Part shown: positions 53,881-63,055 of the stretch, one piece after another
How positions within the stretch are numbered: the first letter of the stretch is position 1
Layout: each line of letters opens with the position of its first letter
Origin: CBFHOS01 sp965657645
Lineage (GTDB): Bacteria > Pseudomonadota > Alphaproteobacteria > Puniceispirillales > Puniceispirillaceae
Length of the DNA stretch: 64,000 nt
Assembly (NCBI GenBank): GCA_965657645.1
Contig: CBFHOS010000009.1
Span: 3,328-67,327, forward strand
Direction: 5' to 3'
Notes under the pieces: model-generated
Told to the model about the DNA's origin: nothing
Seen by the model: only the letters and a program-made list of their open reading frames with translations
Databases searched by the model: none
Position numbers and translations under genes: made by a program

Positions 53881-54097
53881 GGCCAAAAAACCACCCAAAA
53901 GACATTTATTACAATTCATAACATCATGTTTATATTATATTTATAAAGTATAAACCGAAATTTAGTTTACAAATACAATATGACGCCAGACAAAACCAGC
54001 CAATAAAACCTGTTTGCGCATCATTATTTGGCCATGTTTTGCCCCTAACGTGACGATAATCCCGCTTTAGGGAACATATACAAAGCCCGAGGACACC
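53881..54097. other. AT-rich intergenic region upstream of msrA
   Basis: This 217-base gap is markedly AT-rich in its first half (53,890-53,990), with runs such as TATATTATATTTATAAAG. It likely carries the msrA promoter, but I could not assign -35/-10 boxes. No open frame with a ribosome site was found. Confidence 0.4.
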
Positions 54098-54664
54098 ATG
54101 ACTATCACCAAACCGATGACCGCCCTGCTAAGTCTATTCATTAGCGCGGCCGGCACCTCTCTGCCGACCAATAGCATTGCCGATACATTTATCTATTCTG
54201 GTGGATGTTTCTGGTGCACCGAGGCGGATAGCGAAAAACTGGCTGGGGTTTCCGATGTAATCAGCGGCTTTACAGGCGGCACAACGCCCAATCCGCGGTA
54301 TCTACCGGGCCAATGGGGAGACCACCGCGAGGCCGCCGAGGTGATTTATGATCCTGCGCTAATCTCTTATGAGGATCTGGTGAGGCATGTATATGCAACG
54401 ATTGATTATGAGGATAATGACGGCCAGTTTTGTGACCGCGGTCATTCATACAGCCCGGCGATCTATTACAAGAATGAGAGCGAAAAGCAGATTGCCGAGA
54501 GGCTCGCACCGCCGACTTCAATCGTTCCCATAGAGCCCGAAACCGCCTTTTATCCGGTCCGTGATGAGCATCAGGATTTCTATAAAAAGAGCGGTTTGAA
54601 ATATAAATATTACCGCTTTAGCTGTGGCCGTGACAGCCGAATAGACGAGCTAAACGGCCAATAA
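54098..54664 (+). CDS. msrA: Exported peptide-methionine (S)-S-oxide reductase MsrA
   Basis: MsrA repairs methionine sulphoxide. The 188-residue protein has a signal peptide of about 28 residues (ending NSIA), so it should work in the periplasm. The catalytic Cys37 is in GGCFWC, and a likely resolving Cys lies at about 176 near the C-terminus. The glutamate-containing segment reads GDHREAAEVIYDP near 82, where cytosolic MsrA has GHAE. C-x-R-G-H-S-Y-S-P-A-I replaces the usual Q-Y-R-S. These changes mark a distinct periplasmic MsrA subgroup. No msrB lies next to it. GAGGACACC precedes the ATG. Confidence 0.87.
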   Translation: MTITKPMTALLSLFISAAGTSLPTNSIADTFIYSGGCFWCTEADSEKLAGVSDVISGFTGGTTPNPRYLPGQWGDHREAAEVIYDPALISYEDLVRHVYATIDYEDNDGQFCDRGHSYSPAIYYKNESEKQIAERLAPPTSIVPIEPETAFYPVRDEHQDFYKKSGLKYKYYRFSCGRDSRIDELNGQ

Positions 54665-54698
54665 TAGACCGACACAGTTTCGCCGTGGAGTCTGCCCC

Positions 54699-55388
54699 CT
54701 ATTGCTCGGCTTTTTGAATGCATGCATTGCCAATGCGCGTATATCCATCTATGCAGGCCCACCCATTGCCCGAAGCAACCGCATTGATCGGCATATTCAA
54801 ATCCAAACATTTGTTTGCGGCGCGAACATAACCGGCGTCACAGACCCAATCATTGCCCGACACAATCGCATTGCGCGGCACATCAAGCTTGAAACATTTA
54901 TTGCCTGAGCGCGCATAGCCGGTGTTGCACTTCCATTTATTGCGCGAGACAGATGCATTTTCCGGTATCTTCAATTTCAGACATTTGTTTGCTGTCCGAA
55001 AATAGCCCGACTTGCAGTACCATCTATTACCCACAGCCACCGCATTATCAGGCAATTTCAATTCCTTACATTTGTTGGCAATGCGGGTGTAACCCGCAAC
55101 ACAGGCCCATTCGTTCCCCAGAATAAATGCGTTCTCCGGCATCTTCAATTTGATGCATTTGTTTGATCTGCGCGAATAGCCAGCAACGCACACCCAATCA
55201 TTACCCCAAACCATTGCGTTATCGGGCACATCCAATTTCTTGCACTTATTTGCTATCGGGTAGTAACCGGCATTACAGAGCCAACTGCTACCCGAAACAG
55301 ACGCGTTTTCGGGGATTGACTGAGCATAGGCTGGCAAAGCATTCAAAAACGGGAAGATTAGCAAAAAAACAATGAGATTTCGCACCAC
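54699..55388 (-). CDS. Secreted protein of seven 29-residue two-cysteine repeats
   Basis: A 229-residue protein with no family I can name. After a signal peptide (1-22, ending PAYA) the whole mature chain is seven tandem units of exactly 29 residues (24-52, 53-81, and so on to 226), then AEQ. Each unit follows P-x-N-A-x3-x-N-x-W-x-C-x2-GY-x6-N-x-C-x-x-L: tryptophan at unit position 13 and cysteines at 15 and 26. Fourteen cysteines suggest one disulphide per unit. The start is GTG, supported by GGAGGG seven bases upstream. The gene follows glmS on the same strand after 167 bases. A surface or binding role is possible but unproven. Confidence 0.82.
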   Translation of the reverse strand: MVRNLIVFLLIFPFLNALPAYAQSIPENASVSGSSWLCNAGYYPIANKCKKLDVPDNAMVWGNDWVCVAGYSRRSNKCIKLKMPENAFILGNEWACVAGYTRIANKCKELKLPDNAVAVGNRWYCKSGYFRTANKCLKLKIPENASVSRNKWKCNTGYARSGNKCFKLDVPRNAIVSGNDWVCDAGYVRAANKCLDLNMPINAVASGNGWACIDGYTRIGNACIQKAEQ

Positions 55389-55555
55389 TTAAACGCCCTC
55401 CACTGTTTAGTAAAACAGCTCTCTCCCTGTTCCTTGGAGTGTATCTGTATCCCAGATTATACGAGCGGAAACCATTCATGCCTATGGCTAAACAGTCCCC
55501 AGTCGCATCATCGATCACATTTACCGAAGACCAAACAAGCCCTCCAAAGCAACAC

Positions 55556-57376
55556 CTACTCCACCGTTACCGACTTCGCTAGATTGCGGGGTTGGTCTAC
55601 GTCGGTGCCTTTTTGGACTGCGGTTAGATAGGCTAGGATCTGGGCCGGGATTGTTAGCAATATGGGGGCCAATAGCGGGTCCAGATTTGGCACTGTTACA
55701 ACAGAATCCGCAAAATCGACTTCACCAAGGGCGCGTTCTTCGGTGATAAGGATGATCTTGCCGCCACGGGCACTAGCCTCGCGCAGATTGCTTGCCGCCT
55801 TGCCCAAAAGTTCATCCGCCGCCAGCATTGCGATGATCGGCAAACCATCTTCAATCAGCGCGATAGGCCCGTGCTTCATCTCACCCGATGCAAATCCCTC
55901 TGCATGGATATAGCTCAATTCCTTGAGCTTTAGCGCGCCTTCAAGGGCGATTGGGAACAACACGTCACGGCCCAAAAACAAAGCTGAACGTGCGGTTGAT
56001 AAGTCATGCGCGATCGGGCGAATAGTCTCAAATGATCCCAAGGCTTTGCCGACTTGACCCGGCAATGCTTGGATCTGTTGCTGAATTTCATCGGCTCTCT
56101 CGGCGCTGATCTCGCCCTTGGCCTCGGCCAGAGCAACCGCAAAGCAAATCAACACAGTCAATTGCGCGGTAAATGCCTTGGTGCTGGCAACACCGATTTC
56201 AGGGCCAGCGCGCGTTGGCAGGACGTTATCAGCCTCACGGGCGATCGTGCTTCCCGGCACATTCACCAGACCAATCGTATCAAGACCACATTCGGCCGCG
56301 TGCCGCATTGCCATCAATGTATCGAGGCTCTCGCCCGATTGGGTAATGGCGATGGCGGTTGTATAGGCCGATGTCACGGGTTTGCGATACCGATATTCAG
56401 AGGCGATTTCACAGGTCACCGGCACCCGCGCGATGGCCTCAATCCAATAGCGCGCAACCATCGATGCATAATGGCTAGTCCCCGCCGCCAACATCACGAT
56501 GCCATCAATCTTGGCAAGGTCGGCGCGGCTCATCTGGGCGTTAATGCGGCCATCCTCGCCGGTCATCGCCGCTAGAGAATGGGCAATAGCGTCCGGCTGT
56601 TCATGGATTTCCTTTTCCATAAAATGCCGATAGCCGCCTTTATCAACAATGCCGGGGCTAGCCGCAACGATAACCGCCTCACGGTTAGCGGGCACACCAT
56701 CGGCGGTGAAAATAGACGCACCATCAGCCCGAACAAAGGCAAAATCATCATCCTTTAGATAGACAACCCGCCGCGTTAGATGCGCCATCGCAATCGCGTC
56801 AGAGCCAACAAAACAGGTCTCATCACCAAGGCCAATGGCCAATGGCGAGGCATGACGGGCGACGATCAACATATCGGGATAATCAGCACAGAGCGCGGCA
56901 AAGCTATAGGTGCCGTCGATTGATGCTATGACCCGCTTGGTCGCTTCATTGGCATCAAGACCATCTTCAAAGGCCTCGACAAACAAATGGGCCAAAACTT
57001 CGCTATCAGTGTCACTGGCGAACACATGGCCTTTGGCCTCTAGGTTCTGGCGCAATGTCCGGTGATTTTCGATAATACCATTATGCACAATCACCACACG
57101 GTCATTGGCGACATGCGGGTGGGCGTTTGCCTCGCTGACACCGCCATGTGTGGCCCAGCGCGTATGGCCAATGCCGATGGCGCCGGTTAAGGGCTTTTCA
57201 CGCAACAACCCATCAAGGTTGGCTAGCTTGCCCACAGCGCGGCGGATTTGAAACTTGTCACTATCGCGGGTAACGATGCCTGAACTATCATAGCCGCGAT
57301 ATTCCAGCCGCTTTAGCGCGTCCAGCAATACATCACTACAATTATCCAGCCCGACAGCGCCAACAATTCCACACAT
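55556..57376 (-). CDS. glmS: Glutamine--fructose-6-phosphate aminotransferase
   Basis: GlmS makes glucosamine-6-phosphate, the entry to UDP-GlcNAc. The 606-residue protein begins MCGIVGAVG with the N-terminal nucleophile Cys2, followed by the class II glutaminase domain (LKRLEYRGYDSSGI near residue 25, GHTRWATHG near 72) and two SIS sugar-isomerase domains (TSHYASMVARYW near 302; SLDTLMAMR near 350). The frame stays open eight codons upstream but Cys2 defines the start. glmU diverges from it. No glmS ribozyme is expected outside Gram-positive bacteria and none is seen. Confidence 0.95.
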   Translation of the reverse strand: MCGIVGAVGLDNCSDVLLDALKRLEYRGYDSSGIVTRDSDKFQIRRAVGKLANLDGLLREKPLTGAIGIGHTRWATHGGVSEANAHPHVANDRVVIVHNGIIENHRTLRQNLEAKGHVFASDTDSEVLAHLFVEAFEDGLDANEATKRVIASIDGTYSFAALCADYPDMLIVARHASPLAIGLGDETCFVGSDAIAMAHLTRRVVYLKDDDFAFVRADGASIFTADGVPANREAVIVAASPGIVDKGGYRHFMEKEIHEQPDAIAHSLAAMTGEDGRINAQMSRADLAKIDGIVMLAAGTSHYASMVARYWIEAIARVPVTCEIASEYRYRKPVTSAYTTAIAITQSGESLDTLMAMRHAAECGLDTIGLVNVPGSTIAREADNVLPTRAGPEIGVASTKAFTAQLTVLICFAVALAEAKGEISAERADEIQQQIQALPGQVGKALGSFETIRPIAHDLSTARSALFLGRDVLFPIALEGALKLKELSYIHAEGFASGEMKHGPIALIEDGLPIIAMLAADELLGKAASNLREASARGGKIILITEERALGEVDFADSVVTVPNLDPLLAPILLTIPAQILAYLTAVQKGTDVDQPRNLAKSVTVE

Positions 57377-57671
57377 CAGCCTAATCCATTTCCGTCCCAA
57401 CAGGGTTAATCGCGGGGGTACCTAAAGGGTTGATTACAATATTATTTACGATGGTAATCACCGTGTCATTAAACAAGGATCACAGCCGAAAACCAACAGC
57501 CACAAACCACCCCTTGTTGATACCCGCCTTATCCAGCCATGTGAAGGTTGAAATCCCCACAAAAATGATTTCCGCCGAATTTTTCTGCCTTCATTACCTG
57601 TTTTTAGGTCGTGAGGGCTTTTTTTTGGTCATTTGTTTGGAATTTTTGCAAATTTGAGATTATATAATCCC
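57377..57671. promoter_or_regulatory. Divergent glmS-glmU control region
   Basis: This 295-base gap lies between two genes of the same pathway read outward. It contains the inverted pair GATTAC/GTAATC (57432-57459) separated by 16 bases, and TTGGAA with TATATA 18 bases later, right before the glmU ATG. glmU has no ribosome site, so a leaderless transcript is possible. These elements are read by eye. Confidence 0.35.
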
Positions 57672-59015
57672 ATGAAAATTGCTGCTATCATCCTTGCCGC
57701 GGGCAAGGGCACCCGAATGAAATCTGCTCTACCAAAACCGCTTCATGCGGTTGGTGGTCGTCCTATGCTTGCATGGGCTCTGGATGCGGCGCTCGCCGGC
57801 GGAGCGGAAACATCTGTGACAATCCTACCACCAGATTCCAAACCTATTCAGGACTGGCTCGATGGCGGCGCATTTGCGATCCAACAAAAAGCCCTTGGAA
57901 CGGGCCACGCTGTGCAGGCGGCGGCGGGTCATCTGGCTGAATTTGATGGTGTGGCATTGATTATGTTTGCCGATACGCCACTCATCACCGCCGAGACATT
58001 GCGCCAGCTAGCCGCGTTAGTTGCAGATGGAAGTGCCATTGGCGTGCTGGGCTTTGAAACGGATGATCCCACTGGCTATGGCCGCATTGTTACCGATCAT
58101 GACGGTAGCATCAGCGGCATTGTCGAGGAAAATGACGCAACCCCAGAACAGCGTGACATTACCCTTGTTAATGGCGGCATCATGGCGGTGCGTACACCAT
58201 TGTTGTTTGATCTCTTGGCCCAAGTGTCCCCTGATAATGCCAAGGGCGAGATTTACCTAACCGACATCATTGCGATTGCCCGCAAAGACGGCCAGAGAGT
58301 TAGCGTTCTGGTGACGCATGAGGACGAGGTTATAGGGGTTAATGACCGCGTTGATCTGGCCATTGCCGAGGCATCGTTGCAGGATCGCTTGCGGGTTGCG
58401 GCGTTGGATAATGGGGTAACAATGCGCGCGCCTGACACGGTGTTTTTGCACGCTGACGCCATTATCGAACAGGATGTAGTGATCGAGCCGCATGTGGTCA
58501 TTGATGCTGGCTGTCACATTGGTGAAGGTAGCATCATTCGTGCCTTTTCCCATTTAGAGGGCGCAACGCTTGGTGCCTGTTGTATCATCGGACCTTATGC
58601 ACGCCTGCGCCCCGGTACCCATGCGGGTGATGGTGTGAAAATAGGCAATTTTGTCGAGGTTAAAAATACCGAACTTGGCGCCGGATCAAAGGCCAACCAT
58701 TTGACCTATCTTGGTGATGCCGAAATTGGCGATGGCGTGAATGTTGGCGCGGGCACGATCACCTGTAATTATGATGGTTATAACAAATACAAGACGCTCA
58801 TTGGTGATGGTGCCTTTATCGGGTCAAACTCGTCCCTAGTTGCCCCCGTGAGCATTGGCGCCCATGCAATTATCGGCGCGGGCAGTGTTATTAACGCTGA
58901 TATTCCGGGCGATGCGCTTGGTCTGGCGCGGGCGCCGATCGACATTCGCCCCGATGGAGCCAAAAAGCTACATGAGCGCAACGCGGCGATAAAAGCTGGT
59001 ACGATCAAAAAATGA
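57672..59015 (+). CDS. glmU: Bifunctional UDP-GlcNAc pyrophosphorylase GlmU
   Basis: GlmU acetylates glucosamine-1-phosphate and then couples it to UTP, giving UDP-GlcNAc for peptidoglycan and lipid A. The 447-residue protein has the nucleotidyltransferase start AIILAAGKGTRMKS near residue 4 and GHAVQAA near 78. Its C-terminal half is a left-handed beta-helix of hexapeptide repeats, with the acetyltransferase residues in NYDGYNKYKT near 372 and a C-terminal tail. The ATG is fixed by homology; no ribosome site is visible before it. hldE follows after 25 bases. Confidence 0.95.
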   Translation: MKIAAIILAAGKGTRMKSALPKPLHAVGGRPMLAWALDAALAGGAETSVTILPPDSKPIQDWLDGGAFAIQQKALGTGHAVQAAAGHLAEFDGVALIMFADTPLITAETLRQLAALVADGSAIGVLGFETDDPTGYGRIVTDHDGSISGIVEENDATPEQRDITLVNGGIMAVRTPLLFDLLAQVSPDNAKGEIYLTDIIAIARKDGQRVSVLVTHEDEVIGVNDRVDLAIAEASLQDRLRVAALDNGVTMRAPDTVFLHADAIIEQDVVIEPHVVIDAGCHIGEGSIIRAFSHLEGATLGACCIIGPYARLRPGTHAGDGVKIGNFVEVKNTELGAGSKANHLTYLGDAEIGDGVNVGAGTITCNYDGYNKYKTLIGDGAFIGSNSSLVAPVSIGAHAIIGAGSVINADIPGDALGLARAPIDIRPDGAKKLHERNAAIKAGTIKK

Positions 59016-59040
59016 TGATCTGGGTAATGGAAAATCGACC

Positions 59041-60480
59041 ATGGTAATGGATGCAACAACCATCGCCGCTATTTTAGGGCAGATGCAAGGACGGCGCGCC
59101 CTCGTCATTGGCGATGTTATGCTCGATCAATTTGTTGATGGCGAGGTCAAACGGATCTCACCCGAAGCACCAGTGCCGGTTCTGGGTAAAACCAATGTTA
59201 GGCAGATGCCGGGCGGTGCGGCGAATGTCGCTTGTAACCTAGTGCGCCTTGGTCTCAACGTGTCGCTAATCGGGGTTATCGGCAATGACGATGCGGGCCA
59301 ATCCCTGACCACAGAAATGACATCCCTAAGCGCGATTGCCTTTACCCCAATTGTCGCCGATGACCGCCCAACCAGCCTTAAAACGCGGTTCCGTGCTAAT
59401 GGCCAGCAAATTTTACGGGTAGATGATGAGAGCCTCGCCCCGATTACCGACACCCAGAGCGCACAAATTTTAGAAGCGGCCAAAAGCCAGCTCGGCGCGG
59501 CGGATGTAATGGTGCTATCTGATTATGCCAAGGGCTGTCTGTCACCGTCTTTGCTCGGCGATTTGACCAAGGCCGCCAAGGACCATGGCGTAAAGGTCGT
59601 GGCCGATCCGAAACGCGCCGATCTTAGCGCCTATCAATCGGTTGATCTGTTAACGCCTAATCTTGCAGAATTGCGGCTTGCATGCGGCCGTGAAATTGAC
59701 ACGCTTGGTGACATAACTGCTGTGTCTGCAACGATCGCCAGCGAACACAACATCAGCGCGATCTTGGCGACATTGAGCGCACGGGGCATGTTATTGGTGA
59801 CGAATGATGGCGGCGCCCTACATGCGCCTGCAACGGCGCGTGACGTGTTTGACGTCTCTGGTGCTGGCGATACGGTCATAGCGGCGCTGGCGGGCGTTTA
59901 TGCGGCCGGGGTGGATGCAGTTGAAGGCATTATGCTGGCAAATATAGCCGCTGGCGTGGCCGTTGGAAAATCTGGTACTGCGGTGGTTAGCCCGGGCGAA
60001 ATTATCGCCCAGATAGCCCCAATAACGCCTGATACCAGCGTTGCGTATAATGCTGAACTCTGCACTAAGTGGCGGGACTCTGGCCAGAAAATTGGCTTTG
60101 CTAATGGTTGTTTTGACCTGCTTCATCCGGGCCATATGTACCTGCTCCATGCGGCGCGCCAGAAATGTGATAAGTTGATTGTCGGTCTTAATTCCGATGC
60201 CTCGGTCAAACGCCTAAAAGGCGCGTCACGCCCCAGCCAGAATGCCGAATTACGCGCCGCGATACTCGCGGCCCTTCCCGATGTCGATGCTGTCGCCATT
60301 TTCGGTGAGGACACGCCGTTGGATCTGGTTACTGCCCTACAACCTGATGTCATCATCAAGGGCGGCGATTACGCCCCAGAGGACGTTGTCGGCGGCGATA
60401 TCGTGCGTGCCAGAGGCGGCACAGTCGAAATCATCAATACATTAGGGTCACATTCGACCAGCGCCATTATCAGCACTTAA
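59041..60480 (+). CDS. hldE: Bifunctional heptose kinase/ADP-heptose synthase HldE
   Basis: HldE phosphorylates D-glycero-beta-D-manno-heptose 7-phosphate and then adenylylates the 1-phosphate to ADP-heptose for LPS inner core. The 479-residue protein has a PfkB/ribokinase-type N-terminal domain (GGAANVACNLVRLG near residue 60; DVSGAGDTVIAALA near 275) and a C-terminal nucleotidyltransferase domain (GFANGCFDLLHPGH near 345). The GT9 heptosyltransferase at 47.5 kb would use its product. It probably shares a transcript with glmU. Confidence 0.94.
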   Translation: MVMDATTIAAILGQMQGRRALVIGDVMLDQFVDGEVKRISPEAPVPVLGKTNVRQMPGGAANVACNLVRLGLNVSLIGVIGNDDAGQSLTTEMTSLSAIAFTPIVADDRPTSLKTRFRANGQQILRVDDESLAPITDTQSAQILEAAKSQLGAADVMVLSDYAKGCLSPSLLGDLTKAAKDHGVKVVADPKRADLSAYQSVDLLTPNLAELRLACGREIDTLGDITAVSATIASEHNISAILATLSARGMLLVTNDGGALHAPATARDVFDVSGAGDTVIAALAGVYAAGVDAVEGIMLANIAAGVAVGKSGTAVVSPGEIIAQIAPITPDTSVAYNAELCTKWRDSGQKIGFANGCFDLLHPGHMYLLHAARQKCDKLIVGLNSDASVKRLKGASRPSQNAELRAAILAALPDVDAVAIFGEDTPLDLVTALQPDVIIKGGDYAPEDVVGGDIVRARGGTVEIINTLGSHSTSAIIST

Positions 60481-60519
60481 TCATCACCGGCATTACACCA
60501 GATCAAATAAGAGCAGAAC

Positions 60520-60549
60520 GGCCAGCCCCTGTAAGGGCCGGCCTATTTT
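60520..60549. terminator. Likely terminator between hldE and the SbmA-type gene
   Basis: GGCC-AGCCC and GGGC-CGGCC pair as a nine-base stem with one mismatch around a short loop, followed by TATTTT. It lies between convergent stops, so it should end hldE transcription and may work in both directions. Confidence 0.6.
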
Positions 60550-60551
60550 GC

Positions 60552-61799
60552 CTAGTCTTCGCGGCCTGCCAGATAGTCCTGATCAATCTTTGGCAATGGA
60601 CGATCAGCGATCGCGGCCTCGAATGATTGCAGACGTTTATGAATCGACAGCAATTCAACAATTGTCGGCCATGAATTCACCAGGAACTGGAATGAATTTG
60701 ATACCTGCCCAAAGGCGGTCAGGATCTGCTGGAGTATTCCATAAGTGATCTTCGCGGCGACAATTGTTGGCACGAGGATGACATAGACGAAGATATTATC
60801 AGCTTGCAGATAAAAACTACGGGCAACATTGAAGTAGAAATAGTGGAAGTAAAGCCGGAAATAATTCCGCCGCACATTGGTAAATAGTTCGGTGAGAGTG
60901 ATTGGCTGGCCTCTCTTCTCATTATCCTCACCAAGAACGAGTTCTTTTCTGAAAGCAGCCTCAACACGTTGGTTGCGGAAATAAAGGCCCGGCAATTTGA
61001 TCCCGACAATGACCATCAAAAACGTACCCAATAATGACCAAAAGATAACCGCACTCATCAATGGCGCAGGAATTTCGCCAACCAATGGAAACACTGTCAC
61101 ATATTGTGAGAGGCCCCATAGGATCGGCAAAAATGCGAACAATGTCATGATTGAGTCAACGATTGAAACGCCGAGCCCCTCGACAATGCTGGCAAAGCGC
61201 ATGGTGTCTTCTTGAATACGTTGGGACGCACCCTCGACATGGCGCACACGCGGCCATTGAGCGAGATAATAGTCATTCATAGCTGTGCGCCATCTGAACA
61301 CATAATGGCTCACGAAAAAGCGTGTAACGGTGAATAGGATCACCGCCATGAAAGCAATTTGCGCAAAGATGATGAATAGATCGTAGAAATTTAACGCCAC
61401 AATCCCCTCTTCACCTTGCAACGCATTTTGCAACAAATCACCAAATGGCCGCCGCCAATGGTTGATCGCAACCGACACTTGAACGCCAAAATAGGTGGTG
61501 AACAGGATAAAAGCCGAGCCAAGGATCGACCATAAATGCCATTTATGCGGTGCGATCTTCTGCCAGATCGCCCAAAAAACAAGGGTGCAGGAGGCAAAAT
61601 ATAAATAGAGCCAGAAAAAGTTCGGTGTGAAGAAAAAGCTAATGCCAACAATCGGTTCTGCATCACTAGGACGAAGCTCAAAGCCAAGGAAGGAGCCGAT
61701 TTCTGCGCCAAACCCAAACCAGATCGCTGCGGTGATAATAATGTACACAATCAAACTGTTGAAAAACAATTTAGGCCTTGGGAAAAATGACTCAAACAT
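60552..61799 (-). CDS. SbmA/BacA-type peptide transporter
   Basis: A 415-residue membrane protein with the SbmA/BacA layout: opening MFESFFPRPKLFF, several helices, and the long conserved region with NHWRRPFGDLLQNAL near residue 111 and EGASQRIQEDTMRFA near 188. SbmA/BacA imports antimicrobial peptides and glycopeptide-like compounds and affects lipid A fatty acid composition in some hosts. Physiological substrates are unclear. The family often has seven to eight membrane segments and no ATPase domain; that is what is seen here. It is convergent with hldE. Confidence 0.9.
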   Translation of the reverse strand: MFESFFPRPKLFFNSLIVYIIITAAIWFGFGAEIGSFLGFELRPSDAEPIVGISFFFTPNFFWLYLYFASCTLVFWAIWQKIAPHKWHLWSILGSAFILFTTYFGVQVSVAINHWRRPFGDLLQNALQGEEGIVALNFYDLFIIFAQIAFMAVILFTVTRFFVSHYVFRWRTAMNDYYLAQWPRVRHVEGASQRIQEDTMRFASIVEGLGVSIVDSIMTLFAFLPILWGLSQYVTVFPLVGEIPAPLMSAVIFWSLLGTFLMVIVGIKLPGLYFRNQRVEAAFRKELVLGEDNEKRGQPITLTELFTNVRRNYFRLYFHYFYFNVARSFYLQADNIFVYVILVPTIVAAKITYGILQQILTAFGQVSNSFQFLVNSWPTIVELLSIHKRLQSFEAAIADRPLPKIDQDYLAGRED

Positions 61800-61948
61800 G
61801 GGCGTTAAACTCTCACAAAACTCAGATTACTTCGGTTACATTATCGCAGGCATCCTGCTCGTTCGGCAATATTACACATGTATTTTCGCGAACTTCTAGT
61901 GCTTTCAATCTGGAATGCCCAAATTAGGCTAGATCCAGCATGGCAAGG

Positions 61949-63055
61949 CTATTCCTCACGCCGGTCATGCACAACCGCACTGGCAATCACACCAAGACCA
62001 ACAAACACCGTAAGCATCGCCGTGCCACCATATGAAATTAACGGCAGAGGCGCGCCAACCACAGGCAACAATCCTGTCACCATAGCCACATTGACGAACA
62101 CATACAGGAACAAGGTCATGCCAATGCCCACGCAGACCATTTGCGCAAACCGGCTACCCACGCGGAAGCTAATGCCAAGGATAGACCCCATCATCAGCAA
62201 ATAGATCGCCAGAATGAATAGATTGCCAGCAAGGCCAAATTCCTCACCGATCATCGTGAACACAAAATCGGTTTGCTTTTCGGGCAAATAGTTTAGCTGG
62301 CTTTGGCTACCCATCAAAAAACCTTTGCCAAACAATCCGCCGGACCCTAGCGCAATCTTTGACTGGCTAATTTGATAACCAGCACCAAGAAGATCAGATT
62401 CAGGATTTAGAAACGTCATCACACGGGCCTTTTGATAGGCATGAAGCCCCGCCCATAACACCGGCAGTGATGCCCCTGCGGCAACAATTCCGGCGGTAAT
62501 GTAACGCCACGGCGTCCCGGCAACAAAGATCACCGCCAACGCCCCCACCAATAACGCCAATGCAGTACCAAGGTCAGGTTGGTTAATCACCAGCACAAAC
62601 GGCACGGCAAACAATAGCAACGGCGGGATGTAGGTCAGGATATTCATCATTTTTTCCGGCTGTTGGCCGTCAAAATAGCGGGCCAATGCAAGAATGACAG
62701 CAATCTTTGCAGGCTCAGACGGCTGGAAGGTAAACCCGCCAATGGTGATCCAGCGCGCCACCCCTTGCCCACTGCCAATGACCATCAGCGCAACCAATGT
62801 GACCACAGCCATCGCCAAGATCGCATAGGACCATTGGCGGATCAGCCTGAAATCGATAAAAGCGAAAACCAGCACAATACCAGCCCCCACCGCGCCTCTG
62901 ATGGCATGGCGACCAGCCCATGGTGTCCATGACCCCTCTGACGCCGAATAGAGCGCGAGCGAGCCAACAACCACGAGAATGCCAGCCAACAATAGCAAAA
63001 ACCACGGAATGCGGATGAGCGTACGCCCAACGGATATAGGATCAGGACGCTTCAT
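61949..63055 (-). CDS. rodA: Rod shape-determining glycosyltransferase RodA
   Basis: RodA is a SEDS-family peptidoglycan glycosyltransferase of the elongasome. The 368-residue protein has about ten helices and the SEDS signatures VINQPDLGTALALLVGA near residue 157, GDG-type region QPDLG, and the closing PLPLISYGGTAM near 340. The start overlaps the mrdA stop by ATGA, so mrdA and rodA are co-translated, which is the usual arrangement. Genes mreB, mreC and mreD would be expected just upstream, outside the window. Confidence 0.95.
   Translation of the reverse strand: MKRPDPISVGRTLIRIPWFLLLLAGILVVVGSLALYSASEGSWTPWAGRHAIRGAVGAGIVLVFAFIDFRLIRQWSYAILAMAVVTLVALMVIGSGQGVARWITIGGFTFQPSEPAKIAVILALARYFDGQQPEKMMNILTYIPPLLLFAVPFVLVINQPDLGTALALLVGALAVIFVAGTPWRYITAGIVAAGASLPVLWAGLHAYQKARVMTFLNPESDLLGAGYQISQSKIALGSGGLFGKGFLMGSQSQLNYLPEKQTDFVFTMIGEEFGLAGNLFILAIYLLMMGSILGISFRVGSRFAQMVCVGIGMTLFLYVFVNVAMVTGLLPVVGAPLPLISYGGTAMLTVFVGLGVIASAVVHDRREE

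Noticed and set aside
57430..57657. 75-codon frame in the glmS-glmU gap
   Set aside because: It starts with TTG, has no ribosome site, and covers probable control sequence.
57377..57671. glmS ribozyme or riboswitch
   Set aside because: No conserved ribozyme core is visible and the class is known from Gram-positive bacteria.
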